This document shows positions 43,973 to 52,421 of a stretch of 64,000 nt of DNA, piece by piece. Both the position numbers and the translations under genes were made by a program. Within the stretch, counting starts at the first letter, position 1, and every line of letters begins with the position of its first letter. Under the pieces are notes generated by a model. It searched no databases. It was given only the letters and a program-made list of their open reading frames with translations, and was not told the DNA's origin. This DNA comes from Streptomyces camponoticapitis (GTDB lineage: Bacteria > Actinomycetota > Actinomycetes > Streptomycetales > Streptomycetaceae), in contig NZ_BMMV01000018.1 of assembly GCF_014646115.1 (NCBI RefSeq), forward strand, positions 57,928 to 121,927, given 5' to 3'.

Positions 43973-44833
43973 CTACGGCAGCTTGAGCCCCGTATCGATG
44001 CCATCCAGCGCGTGCGAGCACAGGCAGTCCCTCGTCTCGCCGTCCTGCAGCCCGCCCACGGCGTCGAACAGCACCGTGCGCAGCCGGTCCACGTTGGAGG
44101 CGAAAACCTTCAGCACCTCCCCGTGCGACACACCCTCACCCGTCTCCGCCCCGGCGTCCAGGTCGGTCACGAGGGTCAACGACGTGTAGCAGAGCCCCAG
44201 TTCACGGGCGAGAACGGCCTCCGGATGACCCGTCATGCCGACCACCGACCACCCCATCGACGCGTGCCACCGCGATTCGGCGCGCGTCGAGAAACGCGGC
44301 CCCTCGACGACCACCAGCGTCCCGCCGTCCACCGGCTCCCACTCGTGTCCGCGAGCCGCGGCGAGTGCCGCCTTGCGCCCCTCGGGGCAGTAGGGGTCGG
44401 CGAGCGAGATGTGGACGACCTTCGACTGCGAGCCGTCGGGCAGCGGCACACCGTCGTAGTACGTCTGGGTACGCGCCTTCGTACGGTCCACCAGCTGGTC
44501 GGGCACGAGCAGCGTCCCCGGGCCGAACTCCTCGCGCAGCCCGCCCACCGCACACGGGCCGAGCACCTGCCGTACGCCGACGGACCGCAGCGCCCACAGA
44601 TTGGCGCGGTAGTTGATCCGGTGCGGAGCGATGTCGTGCGCGCGCCCGTGGCGCGGCAGGAACGCGACGCGCCTGCCCTCGACATCACCGAGGAACAGCG
44701 AGTCGCTGGGCGGTCCGTACGGTGTGTCGACGGTGACCTCGGTCACGTCGTCGAGGAATGAGTACAGGCCCGAACCGCCGATGACGCCGATCTCCGCGGT
44801 CTCCGAGCCCTCTGCGTTCGCCATGGTCGCCAT
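43973..44833 (-). CDS. mtnP: S-methyl-5'-thioadenosine phosphorylase
   Basis: The 286-residue protein is of the PNP/MTAP class, which cleaves methylthioadenosine (or methylthioinosine) with phosphate in methionine salvage. Motifs are IGVIGGSGLYSF (phosphate site), RHGRAHDIAPHRINYRANLWAL, and VDGGTLVVVEGPRFSTRAES with following MTGHPEAVLARELGLCYTS. The ATG at 44833 is chosen because AGGGTGA lies five bases upstream; 44824 is an alternative. Some homologues prefer 5'-methylthioinosine, which cannot be decided by eye. It diverges from nothing and is separated from fmdB by a terminator. Confidence 0.92.
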   Translation of the reverse strand: MATMANAEGSETAEIGVIGGSGLYSFLDDVTEVTVDTPYGPPSDSLFLGDVEGRRVAFLPRHGRAHDIAPHRINYRANLWALRSVGVRQVLGPCAVGGLREEFGPGTLLVPDQLVDRTKARTQTYYDGVPLPDGSQSKVVHISLADPYCPEGRKAALAAARGHEWEPVDGGTLVVVEGPRFSTRAESRWHASMGWSVVGMTGHPEAVLARELGLCYTSLTLVTDLDAGAETGEGVSHGEVLKVFASNVDRLRTVLFDAVGGLQDGETRDCLCSHALDGIDTGLKLP

Positions 44834-44893
44834 GACGATCACCCTAACCGGGGCCGCCTCGTGCGCGGGAGCGCGGGCAGCCGGGAACGCCGA

Positions 44894-44922
44894 GGACCCC
44901 GCCGTACCGAACGGCGGGGTCC
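44894..44922 (-). terminator. Terminator downstream of fmdB-like gene
   Basis: A perfect 12-bp stem (GGACCCCGCCGT and complement) with loop ACCGA lies 19 bp after the end of the FmdB-type gene. Confidence 0.75.
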
Positions 44923-44941
44923 CGGAGAAGGTATGGGTCGG

Positions 44942-45349
44942 TCAGGCGGCGGAGGAACCGCTGGAGCCGGAGCTGCCGCTCGCGGCGCCCGACTTCGAGC
45001 CGGAGCCGGAGGAGCCCGAGCCCGACGAGGACCCGTTCGACGACGTGGACGCCGACGACGGCTTCGAGTCCGACGACGAGCTCGACGAGGAGGACGACTT
45101 ATCGCTCGAACCGCCCGAGTCACCCGAACCGTTCGAGGCGCCCGCCTTGGCCGGCGTGCTGCTCGACGACGAGCCGCGGCTGTCGTTCCGGTAGAAACCG
45201 GAGCCCTTGAAGACGATGCCGACCGCCGAGAACACCTTCTTCAGGCGTCCTTCGCACGCGGGGCACACGGTGAGGGAATCGTCGGTGAACTTCTGCACCG
45301 CCTCGAGGCCCTCGCCGCAATCGGTGCACTGGTACTGATAGGTCGGCAC
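44942..45349 (-). CDS. FmdB-family zinc-ribbon protein with Ser-rich tail
   Basis: The 135-residue protein starts with PTYQYQCTDCGE and has a second Cys pair in CPACEGRLKKVF, forming a zinc ribbon as in FmdB/putative regulatory proteins. After the conserved GIVFKGSGFYRND the remainder (about 75 residues) is almost entirely Ser/Gly/Asp/Lys low-complexity sequence. The GTG at 45349 follows AGGAGGAAAA. A CIRCE-type inverted repeat immediately precedes the ribosome-binding site, which suggests HrcA repression and heat induction. Function of the family is not firmly established. Confidence 0.9.
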   Translation of the reverse strand: MPTYQYQCTDCGEGLEAVQKFTDDSLTVCPACEGRLKKVFSAVGIVFKGSGFYRNDSRGSSSSSTPAKAGASNGSGDSGGSSDKSSSSSSSSSDSKPSSASTSSNGSSSGSGSSGSGSKSGAASGSSGSSGSSAA

Positions 45350-45357
45350 TTTTCCTC

Positions 45358-45384
45358 CTGGCACTCTCACTCAATGAGTGCTAA
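45358..45384 (-). promoter_or_regulatory. CIRCE element (HrcA operator)
   Basis: CTGGCACTC, then nine bases (TCACTCAAT), then GAGTGCTAA. The consensus is TTAGCACTC-N9-GAGTGCTAA; the right half is perfect and the left half differs at two positions, with the exact nine-base spacer. It abuts the ribosome-binding site of the fmdB-type gene, nine bases before the GTG. CIRCE normally controls groES/groEL and hrcA. Confidence 0.85.
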
Positions 45385-45414
45385 CGACGCTCCATAGTGA
45401 CGTATTCCGCTGGA

Positions 45415-46782
45415 TCAGTCCACTGCCACCGGCACGCGGTGACCCATTCCACGCGCCGCGACGCGGCCGGACGCCTTCGGCGTGAGCCGCGAGCGCAGCG
45501 TGAGAAGTGTGGCCAGAGCCAGTGCGGTGCCCACCAGCGGCACCACGAATCCGGCGCTCGCGCCATGCGCGTCCGCCAGCTGACCGGCCGCCGTGACCGC
45601 GCCGGCCTGCCCCAGCGCGACGGCGCCCGTCAGCCAGGTGAAGGCCTCCGTACGGGCTCCGGCGGGGACCAGGGCCTCGATCAGGGTGTAGCCGCTGATC
45701 AGCGCGGGCGCGATGAAGAGCCCGACCAGCAGGCCGAGGCCGGCGAGCAGCGGCACCGAGTGCACGGCCCACAGCCCGGAGGCGGCCAGCGTGAGGCCCA
45801 GATAACCGGTGATCAGCCTGCGGCGGGGCCCGGTCTTCCAGGCGATGGCGCCGCACGCGATACCGGCGAGCATGTTGCCGGCGGCGAAGACTCCGTACAG
45901 AAGGCCGTTCGCGCCGGGGTTGCCGATCTCCTCGGCGAAGGCCGTGAGCGAGACCTGCATACCGCCGAAGACCGAGCCGATGCCGAGGAAGACCACGGCG
46001 AGCACGCGTACGCCGGGCACGGACAGCGCCGAGACCCGCCCCCCGCCTGAACCACCTGAGCCGTCCGAGCCGCCCGCCGCGCCCGCCCCGCCGGAACCCG
46101 TCGCGCCGCCCGCGCCGCGCCCGGCCGCCTGCGGCTGTGTCCCCCGCCGCGCGGCGAACAGCAGCCCGCCCACCAGGGTCAGCGCTCCCTCGGCGAGCAG
46201 CCCCGCCGCCGGGTGTACGCCGGTGCACAGCGCGGTCGCGAGGACGGGCCCGATGACGAAGGTGAACTCGTCCGTGACGGACTCGAAGGCGGCCGCCGTC
46301 GGCAGCAGCCGCGCGCGCTCGTCGGAGACGCCGAGCAGGGCCGCCCAGCGCGCCCTGACCATCGGCCCCACCTGCGGGATCGACGCACCGGTCGGTACGG
46401 CGGCGGCGAACAGCGCCCACAGGGGCGCGCCGGCCAGCGCGAGCGTGGTCAGGGCGGCGACCGACGCCGCGTGCAGCAGCACCCCCGGCACCAGCACCGC
46501 ACGCTGCCCGAACCGGTCGGCGAGCTTGCCGTTCTGCGGCGCGAAAAGGGCCATGGAGACACCGGTGACGGCGGCGACCATGCCGGCGGTGCCGTACGAA
46601 CCGGAGGTGTGCTCGACGAGCAGCACGATGCCGATCGTGAGCATCGCGAAGGGCTGTCGCGCGGCGAAGCCCGGGAGCAGGAACGTCCAGGCGCCGGGTG
46701 TACGCAGGAGCTGCCCGTAGCCCGGGCGGCGCGGTGCGGTTCCCTCGGAGGAGCCGGCGGTGGTGTCGACCGTGTCGGACAC
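45415..46782 (-). CDS. MFS transporter (YfcJ/arabinose-exporter-like)
   Basis: The 455-residue membrane protein has about 12 hydrophobic segments and an MFS motif A-like loop (APQNGKLADRFGQRAVLVPG). A Gly/Ser/Ala-rich cytosolic insert (about residues 215-250) separates the two six-helix halves. It probably exports an unknown small molecule. The GTG at 46782 is chosen because the conserved hydrophobic part starts about 25 residues later and AAAGG is upstream. There is no adjacent regulator. It faces the CIRCE element only by its 3' end. Confidence 0.85.
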   Translation of the reverse strand: MSDTVDTTAGSSEGTAPRRPGYGQLLRTPGAWTFLLPGFAARQPFAMLTIGIVLLVEHTSGSYGTAGMVAAVTGVSMALFAPQNGKLADRFGQRAVLVPGVLLHAASVAALTTLALAGAPLWALFAAAVPTGASIPQVGPMVRARWAALLGVSDERARLLPTAAAFESVTDEFTFVIGPVLATALCTGVHPAAGLLAEGALTLVGGLLFAARRGTQPQAAGRGAGGATGSGGAGAAGGSDGSGGSGGGRVSALSVPGVRVLAVVFLGIGSVFGGMQVSLTAFAEEIGNPGANGLLYGVFAAGNMLAGIACGAIAWKTGPRRRLITGYLGLTLAASGLWAVHSVPLLAGLGLLVGLFIAPALISGYTLIEALVPAGARTEAFTWLTGAVALGQAGAVTAAGQLADAHGASAGFVVPLVGTALALATLLTLRSRLTPKASGRVAARGMGHRVPVAVD

Positions 46783-47095
46783 GGTCCTTGCCTTTCTGCC
46801 GCCTGGTGGCACCCCCGGACGTGCGGGGGCTGCCGAGAGCTGTCCTCTTGCGCGGAACTGCGGTAGATACCCGGGTCCACTGGAGGGGACACCACGGCCG
46901 CCATACGGTCGCGCCAGCTCTGCGTCAGGCAGAGTTGGTCGATCAAGTCTGTGCGTCACGTCCTCGACGTGACAGGCACGGGCCTCATGCTACCCGGGAA
47001 ATACCAGGAAGATCCCGGCCCGTACCTGTGATTGGCGCCTCCGGGCGCCACGGCCTTCGATTCCCAGGCCGGGCCCCTACCTCGTCCCCGGGCCC
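46783..47095. other. 313-bp gap upstream of the MFS gene
   Basis: I see no gene. It contains two short hairpins. GTCACGTC-CTC-GACGTGAC (46955-46973) could be an operator of the MFS gene. TGGCGCC-TCCG-GGCGCCA (47033-47050), 46 bp past the antiporter stop on its reading strand, is a plausible antiporter terminator. Confidence 0.5.
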
Positions 47096-48670
47096 TTACC
47101 TCGCCCCCAGCCCTCCCGGCTTCCTGGCGGGCCCGCCCCCGCCGCCCGGCCCGCCCGTCCCGTTCGTGCCCAGCCAGTCGGCCAGCTTTCCGCCCTGCCC
47201 GACGGCCCGCAGACGCCGCTCGGCCGCGTCCCGTACCGGGTCCGTTGCCACCACCAGCAGCTCGTCCCCGTGCCGCAGCACCGTGGACGGCCCCGGCACG
47301 AAGCTCTTGTTCTCCCGTACGACCAGCGTGACCGCCGACCCCGGGGGCAGCCGCAGCTCTCCGACCTCCACGCCGTGCATCTTCGACCGGTCCGGGATGG
47401 CCACGGACAGCAGATGACCGCGCAGCCGCTCCAGCGGCGCCGACTCGACCCCGAGATCGGCCGCCTCGGAGGGGTCGCCGAGGTGCAGCGTCCTGGCCAC
47501 CCAGGGCAGCGTCGGCCCCTGCACGATCGTGTAGACGACGACGAGCACGAAGACGATGTTGAAGATCCGGTGGCTGCCCTCGATCTCCGAGACCATCGGG
47601 ATCGTCGCCATGACGATGGGCACGGCGCCACGCAGCCCCGCCCACGACATCAGCGCCTTCTCCTGCCAGGGAATACGGAACGGCGCGAGGCTGACCAGCA
47701 CGGACAGGGGCCGCGCCACCGCCGTCAGCACCAGACCCACTATCACCGCGGGCCAGAAGTCGTCGCCCAGTTCGTGCGGCGTCACCAGCAGTCCGAGCAG
47801 GACGAACAGGCCGATCTGCGCGAGCCAGCCGAGACCCTCCGCGAAACCGCGGGTCGCGGGCGCGTGCGGCAGCTTGGAGTTCCCCAGCAGCATGGACGCC
47901 AGGTACACGGCGAGGAACCCGCTGCCGTGGGCCATGGCGCCCGCCGCGTACGCGACGACGGCGATGGCCATCACGGCGATCGGATACAGACCGGAAGCCG
48001 GCAGCGCCACGCGCCGGAGCCCGAAGGCACCGAGCCAGCCGACCGCGATCCCGATGGCGGCGCCGATGGCCAGTTCCAGGAAGATCTCGCCCACCAGTAC
48101 GTACCAGTGCTCCACCGGCCCGACCGTCGACAGCGCCACCACCATGATCACCACGGGGGCGTCGTTGAAGCCCGACTCCGCCTCCAGCGCACCCGTCACC
48201 CTCGACGGCAGCGGAATCTTCCTCAGTACGGAGAAGACGGCGGCGGCGTCCGTGGAGGAGACGACGGCGCCGATGATCAGCGCCTGCCGCCAGTCGAGGC
48301 CGACGAGGAAGTACGCGGCGGTCGCGGTCACGCCCACGCTCACGGCCACACCGACGGTCGACAGGGCGACGGCGGCCGGCAGCGCCGGTTTCGCCTCTTT
48401 CCACTTCGCGGCGAGACCGCCCTCGGCGAGGATCACGACCAGGGCCGCGTAGCCGATCACCTGGGTCAACTCGGCATTGTCGAACTTGACGTTGAAGATG
48501 CCGTCCTGGCCGATGAGGACGCCGATCCCGAGGTAGAGCAGCAGGCTGGGCAGCCCGCTACGGGACGAGATCCGCACCGCGGCCACTGCGATCAGCAGCA
48601 CGAGCGAGCAGATGAGCAGGAGTTCATTGAGCTGGTGGACAGTCAGCGGCCGATCCTTCCCCTCACGCAC
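47096..48670 (-). CDS. CPA1-type potassium/sodium-proton antiporter with C-terminal TrkA_C domain
   Basis: The predicted 524 residues comprise about 12-13 transmembrane segments (residues 15-390) and a soluble C-terminal domain. Family sequence includes GQDGIFNVKFDN, GAVVSSTDAAAVFSVLR, ALEAESGFNDAPVVIMV (the Glu/Asn/Asp-rich ion-binding region) and SWAGLRGAVPIVMATIP. The tail (about 400-490) resembles TrkA_C, which binds a nucleotide or ion and gates transport. The GTG at 48670 is the first conventional start. The conserved region actually begins at a CTG ten codons later (48643), which has AAGGA upstream, so a CTG start is possible. Confidence 0.88.
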   Translation of the reverse strand: MREGKDRPLTVHQLNELLLICSLVLLIAVAAVRISSRSGLPSLLLYLGIGVLIGQDGIFNVKFDNAELTQVIGYAALVVILAEGGLAAKWKEAKPALPAAVALSTVGVAVSVGVTATAAYFLVGLDWRQALIIGAVVSSTDAAAVFSVLRKIPLPSRVTGALEAESGFNDAPVVIMVVALSTVGPVEHWYVLVGEIFLELAIGAAIGIAVGWLGAFGLRRVALPASGLYPIAVMAIAVVAYAAGAMAHGSGFLAVYLASMLLGNSKLPHAPATRGFAEGLGWLAQIGLFVLLGLLVTPHELGDDFWPAVIVGLVLTAVARPLSVLVSLAPFRIPWQEKALMSWAGLRGAVPIVMATIPMVSEIEGSHRIFNIVFVLVVVYTIVQGPTLPWVARTLHLGDPSEAADLGVESAPLERLRGHLLSVAIPDRSKMHGVEVGELRLPPGSAVTLVVRENKSFVPGPSTVLRHGDELLVVATDPVRDAAERRLRAVGQGGKLADWLGTNGTGGPGGGGGPARKPGGLGAR

Positions 48671-48734
48671 ACCGGATCGTTTTCCCGGCAGTCGGCACTT
48701 CGTTACCTTACCTAATCTTTAACGTTTTCTTGAC

Positions 48735-48762
48735 GCGATCGATCGTTCGTGCGATCGATCGC
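48735..48762. promoter_or_regulatory. Perfect 11-bp dyad between antiporter and acylase genes
   Basis: GCGATCGATCG and its complement flank the six bases TTCGTG. It lies in the 222-bp divergent region, 65 bp from the antiporter start and 131 bp from the acylase start. Each arm is itself built of GATC steps. Operator or RNA hairpin cannot be separated by eye. Confidence 0.5.
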
Positions 48763-48892
48763 GTGATTTCCTGTGTGATCGTCCGAGGAGTCCTCAACGG
48801 TCGTACTAGTGACACCGCGTCGGGGCGGGTGAAGCGCTGCGCCTATGGTTGCTGCAGCATTCCAGGACCACCCTGCCCCTCGAAGGACAGCG

Positions 48893-51709
48893 ATGCCCGC
48901 CAACTCAACGCCCCCTGCCACCAAAAAGAAGGGGCGACGCGCCCGCCTTGTCGTGATCGTCCTGGTGCTGGCTCTGGTAGCAGGCGTTGGTTACGGCGCC
49001 TACTGGGGCGTCAGTACCGTGCGTGCCTCGCTCCCGCAGACCACCGGCACCATAAAGGTGCCGGGACTCGACGGCCGGGTCGAGGTCAAGCGCGACAGTT
49101 ACGGCGTCCCGCAGATCTACGCCAACACCGACCAGGACCTGTTCCGCGCGCAGGGCTATGTCCAGGCGCAGGACCGCTTCTGGGAGATGGACGTCCGGCG
49201 CCACATGACCTCGGGGCGGCTCTCCGAGATGTTCGGCAAGGGCCAGGTCAAGACGGACGAGTTCCTGCGCACGCTCGGCTGGCGGCAGGTGGCCCAGGAC
49301 GAGTACGACGACAAGCTCTCCGACGAGACGAAGAAGAACCTCCAGTCGTACGCGGACGGTGTCAACGACTACCTCGAAGGCCGCGACGGCAAGGACATCT
49401 CCGTCGAGTACGCCGCGCTGAACTTCACCAACGACTACAAGCCCGCGAAGTGGACCCCCGTCGACTCGGTGGCCTGGCTCAAGGCGATGGCGTGGGACCT
49501 GCGCTCCAACATGCAGGACGAGATCGACCGTTCGCTGCTCACGAGCAGGATGGACGAGAAGCAGATAAAGGACCTGTATCCGTCGTATCCGTACGACAGG
49601 AACCAGCCGATCGTCTCCGAGGGCGCGGTCGACCCGCTGGCGGAGGAGTACGACCCCGAGGCCGAGCCGGGCGAGGCGTCGGGGGACGGTACGGGCACGG
49701 GAACCGGTACGGGAACGGGAACTGGGACCGGCACGGGAACAGGGACCGGCACAGGCATAGACACCGGCACCGGGAACACGGGCAACGGCTCCGGCGGCGC
49801 CGTCACCGACGGCCTGGAGTCCCAGCTCGACGCACTCTCCGCCACCCTCGACGAGATCCCCGCCCTCCTCGGCCCCAGCGGCAGCGGCATCGGATCCAAT
49901 TCGTGGGTCGTCTCTGGCAAGTACACGACGACCGGCAACCCGCTGCTCGCCAACGACCCGCACCTCGCGCCCCAGCTGCCCTCCGTCTGGTACCAGATGG
50001 GCCTGCACTGCCGCAGCTTCACCAAGGACTGCCAGTACGACGTCGCCGGCTACACCTTCGCCGGGATGCCCGGCGTGATCATCGGCCACAACAAGGACAT
50101 CGCCTGGGGCATGACCAACCTCGGCGCGGACGTGACCGACCTCTATCTGGAGAAGGTCAACGGCGACACCTACCAGTACGGGAACGAACAGAAGAAGTTC
50201 ACGACCCGTCAGGAAACGATCAAGATCGCCGGTGCCGAGAGCGAGACCATCACGGTCCGCTCCACCGGGCGCGGCCCCGTCGTCTCCGACCGCGACGCCG
50301 AGCTGCGCAGAGTCGGCGACAAGGCCCCCGTCGACAACGCGGCCCCCGACCGCGGCGAGGGATACGCGGTCTCCCTCCAGTGGACCGCCCTGAAGCCCGG
50401 CAAGTCCATGGACGCGGTCTTCGAGCTCAACAAGGCGAAGGATTTCGCGGAGTTCCGCAGGGCGGCGCAGAGTTTCGAGGTCCCCTCGCAGAACCTGGTC
50501 TACGCCGACGCCAAGGGCAACATCGGCTACCAGGCGCCCGGCCGGATCCCGGTCCGCGCCAAGGGCGACGGCTCGCGGCCGGCCCCGGGCTGGGACCCGG
50601 AGTACCGCTGGGAGGGCTACATCCCCTTCGACGAGCTTCCTTACGAGGAGAACCCGAAGCGCGGCTACATCGTCACCGCCAACCAGGCCGTCATCGACAA
50701 GGACGACTACCCGTACCCGCTGACGGGGGACTGGGGCTACGGCGCCCGGAGCCAGCGGATCAACGACCTGATCAAGTCGAAGATCAAGGACGGCGGCAAG
50801 ATCTCCACCGACGACATGCGCACGATGCAGACGGACAACCGCAGCGAGATCGCCACGCAGCTCATGCCGCACCTGCTGAAGATCGATGTCTCGGACCCCG
50901 CCATCCGCGAGGCCCAGAAACTTCTCGAAGGCTGGGACTCCACCCAGGAGCCGGACTCGGCGGCCGCCGCGTACTTCAACGCTGTCTGGCGCAACGTCCT
51001 CAAGCTCGCCTTCGGGAACAAGCTTCCCAAGGAGATGCGTGTCAAGGGGGAGTGCCTCAGCGTGCGCCCCGCCGACAGCACGGGCCCGGTCGACGACCTC
51101 GCGGAGCTGGTGCGGGAGTGCGGCCAGCGGTCCGCGGACTCGGCGCAGCCGGACGGCGGCGACCGCTGGTTCGAGATCACCCGCAAGATCCTCAAGGACC
51201 CGGACAACGAGTGGTGGCAGTCCCCGAAGACCCGTACGGAGAAAGCCACCAAGACACGTGACGAACTTCTGCTGCGCGCTCTCACGGACGCGCGCTGGGA
51301 GCTGACCGCCAAGCTCGGCAAGGACGTCTCCACCTGGAGCTGGGGCCGGCTGCACCAGCTGAACCTGGAGAACCAGACCCTCGGTACGGAGGGCCCCGGC
51401 ATCGTGAAGACCCTTCTCAACCGCGGCCCGTGGAACCTGGGCGGCGGCGAGGCCGCGGTCAACGCCACCGGCTGGAACGCGGCCGGCGGCTACGAGGTCA
51501 TGTGGGTGCCGTCGATGCGGATGGTGGTCAACGTCGGTGACTGGGACAAGTCCCGGTGGATCAACCTGACGGGCGCCTCCGGGCACGCGTACAGCCCGAA
51601 CTACACCGACCAGACGGAGAAGTGGGCCAAGGGCGAGCTGATCGACTGGTCGTTCAGCAGCAGGGCCGTGGAGGAGAGTACGGGGGACACCCTGACGCTC
51701 GCGCCGTAA
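48893..51709 (+). CDS. Penicillin-acylase-family (S45) Ntn-hydrolase, membrane-anchored or secreted
   Basis: The 938-residue precursor has a basic leader and one hydrophobic segment (RLVVIVLVLALVAGVGYGAY) that acts as signal or anchor. The alpha part starts VEVKRDSYGVPQIYAN with QGYVQAQDRFWEMD, typical of S45. Self-processing would expose the nucleophile Ser in GSNSWVV (about S335). Downstream family motifs include NDPHLA, WGMTNLGADVTDLYLE and DAKGNIGYQAPGRIP. Substrates could be acyl-homoserine lactones, beta-lactams or lipopeptides. The spacer before S335 contains a long Gly-Thr run. The ATG at 48893 has AAGGA upstream. Confidence 0.9.
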   Translation: MPANSTPPATKKKGRRARLVVIVLVLALVAGVGYGAYWGVSTVRASLPQTTGTIKVPGLDGRVEVKRDSYGVPQIYANTDQDLFRAQGYVQAQDRFWEMDVRRHMTSGRLSEMFGKGQVKTDEFLRTLGWRQVAQDEYDDKLSDETKKNLQSYADGVNDYLEGRDGKDISVEYAALNFTNDYKPAKWTPVDSVAWLKAMAWDLRSNMQDEIDRSLLTSRMDEKQIKDLYPSYPYDRNQPIVSEGAVDPLAEEYDPEAEPGEASGDGTGTGTGTGTGTGTGTGTGTGTGIDTGTGNTGNGSGGAVTDGLESQLDALSATLDEIPALLGPSGSGIGSNSWVVSGKYTTTGNPLLANDPHLAPQLPSVWYQMGLHCRSFTKDCQYDVAGYTFAGMPGVIIGHNKDIAWGMTNLGADVTDLYLEKVNGDTYQYGNEQKKFTTRQETIKIAGAESETITVRSTGRGPVVSDRDAELRRVGDKAPVDNAAPDRGEGYAVSLQWTALKPGKSMDAVFELNKAKDFAEFRRAAQSFEVPSQNLVYADAKGNIGYQAPGRIPVRAKGDGSRPAPGWDPEYRWEGYIPFDELPYEENPKRGYIVTANQAVIDKDDYPYPLTGDWGYGARSQRINDLIKSKIKDGGKISTDDMRTMQTDNRSEIATQLMPHLLKIDVSDPAIREAQKLLEGWDSTQEPDSAAAAYFNAVWRNVLKLAFGNKLPKEMRVKGECLSVRPADSTGPVDDLAELVRECGQRSADSAQPDGGDRWFEITRKILKDPDNEWWQSPKTRTEKATKTRDELLLRALTDARWELTAKLGKDVSTWSWGRLHQLNLENQTLGTEGPGIVKTLLNRGPWNLGGGEAAVNATGWNAAGGYEVMWVPSMRMVVNVGDWDKSRWINLTGASGHAYSPNYTDQTEKWAKGELIDWSFSSRAVEESTGDTLTLAP
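49688..49790 (+). repeat. Gly-Thr low-complexity repeat in the acylase spacer
   Basis: About a dozen alternating Gly-Thr dipeptides (residues roughly 265-300) are encoded by imperfect GGNACN hexamers. The codons vary, so the peptide rather than the DNA is repeated perfectly. The stretch lies just before the self-cleavage site. Confidence 0.85.
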
Positions 51710-51731
51710 GCACCCCGGCCGGGCGGTGCCT

Positions 51732-52328
51732 TCACGCGCTCGCGAAGCGCCTGGTCCCGCCCGGAGTCACCACCACGTGCACGGGGCGGTCGTGCGGCTC
51801 CTCAGGGACCCGCTCGACCACCTCGTGGTCGTACAGCAGCACCGCGAGTACCGCCCCCGCTCCCGCCACCTCCAGCCGGCCCAGGACCCGGTCGTACGAC
51901 CCGCCGCCCCGCCCCAGCCGCATCCCGCGCCCGTCCACCGCGAGCCCGGGAAGCAGCACCGCCCGCGCCGCGAGGACCGCGTCCACCCCCAGCCGGACGC
52001 CTTCCGGCTCCAGCAGCCCCCGCCCCGCGCGCACCAGCCGCTCCGGCCCCTCGTACGCCGCCCAGTCCAGATCGTTGTCAGGCAACAGCACCGGCAGGAG
52101 GACCCGCACCCCCCGCTCCCGCAGCCCGTCGAGCAGTGCGCGCGTGCCCGGCTCGCGCCCCACCGAGACGTACGCGGCGACGGTCCCGGCCTCCGCGAGT
52201 TCGGGAAGCTCCAGCGCCCGCCGGGCGAGAACCGCGGAGGCGTTCCGGACGTCCTCTTCGGACAGCAGGCGCCGTGCACCGAGGAGCTCCTGCCGCAGAG
52301 CCGGTTTTCCTGACATGTCGGAGTTCAT
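51732..52328 (-). CDS. 5-formyltetrahydrofolate cyclo-ligase
   Basis: The 198-residue protein converts 5-formyl-THF to 5,10-methenyl-THF with ATP, recycling folate. Seen: KPALRQELLGARRLL at the start, PLVLP-like DNDLDWAAYEGPERL, LPGLAVDGRGMRLGRGGGSYDRVL (nucleotide and folate site) and a final HDRPVHVVVTP. The ATG at 52328 has GAAGG three bases upstream; a second ATG four codons later lacks one. Its stop is 22 bp from the convergent acylase stop. It is divergent from galU, as is common in Streptomyces. Confidence 0.92.
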   Translation of the reverse strand: MNSDMSGKPALRQELLGARRLLSEEDVRNASAVLARRALELPELAEAGTVAAYVSVGREPGTRALLDGLRERGVRVLLPVLLPDNDLDWAAYEGPERLVRAGRGLLEPEGVRLGVDAVLAARAVLLPGLAVDGRGMRLGRGGGSYDRVLGRLEVAGAGAVLAVLLYDHEVVERVPEEPHDRPVHVVVTPGGTRRFASA

Positions 52329-52421
52329 CGGCCTTCGCAAATCTCTCGTATGCGTATGTAAGGGGAGAAAGTTAACCGGAGCCACATCTTCCTCTCATCC
52401 GCGGCGGATAGGCTGCTCGTC

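Noticed and set aside
48905..51586. A long minus-strand open frame opposite the acylase gene.
   Set aside because: Shadow of the acylase gene; the translation has no family motif and the composition expected of antisense GC-rich sequence.
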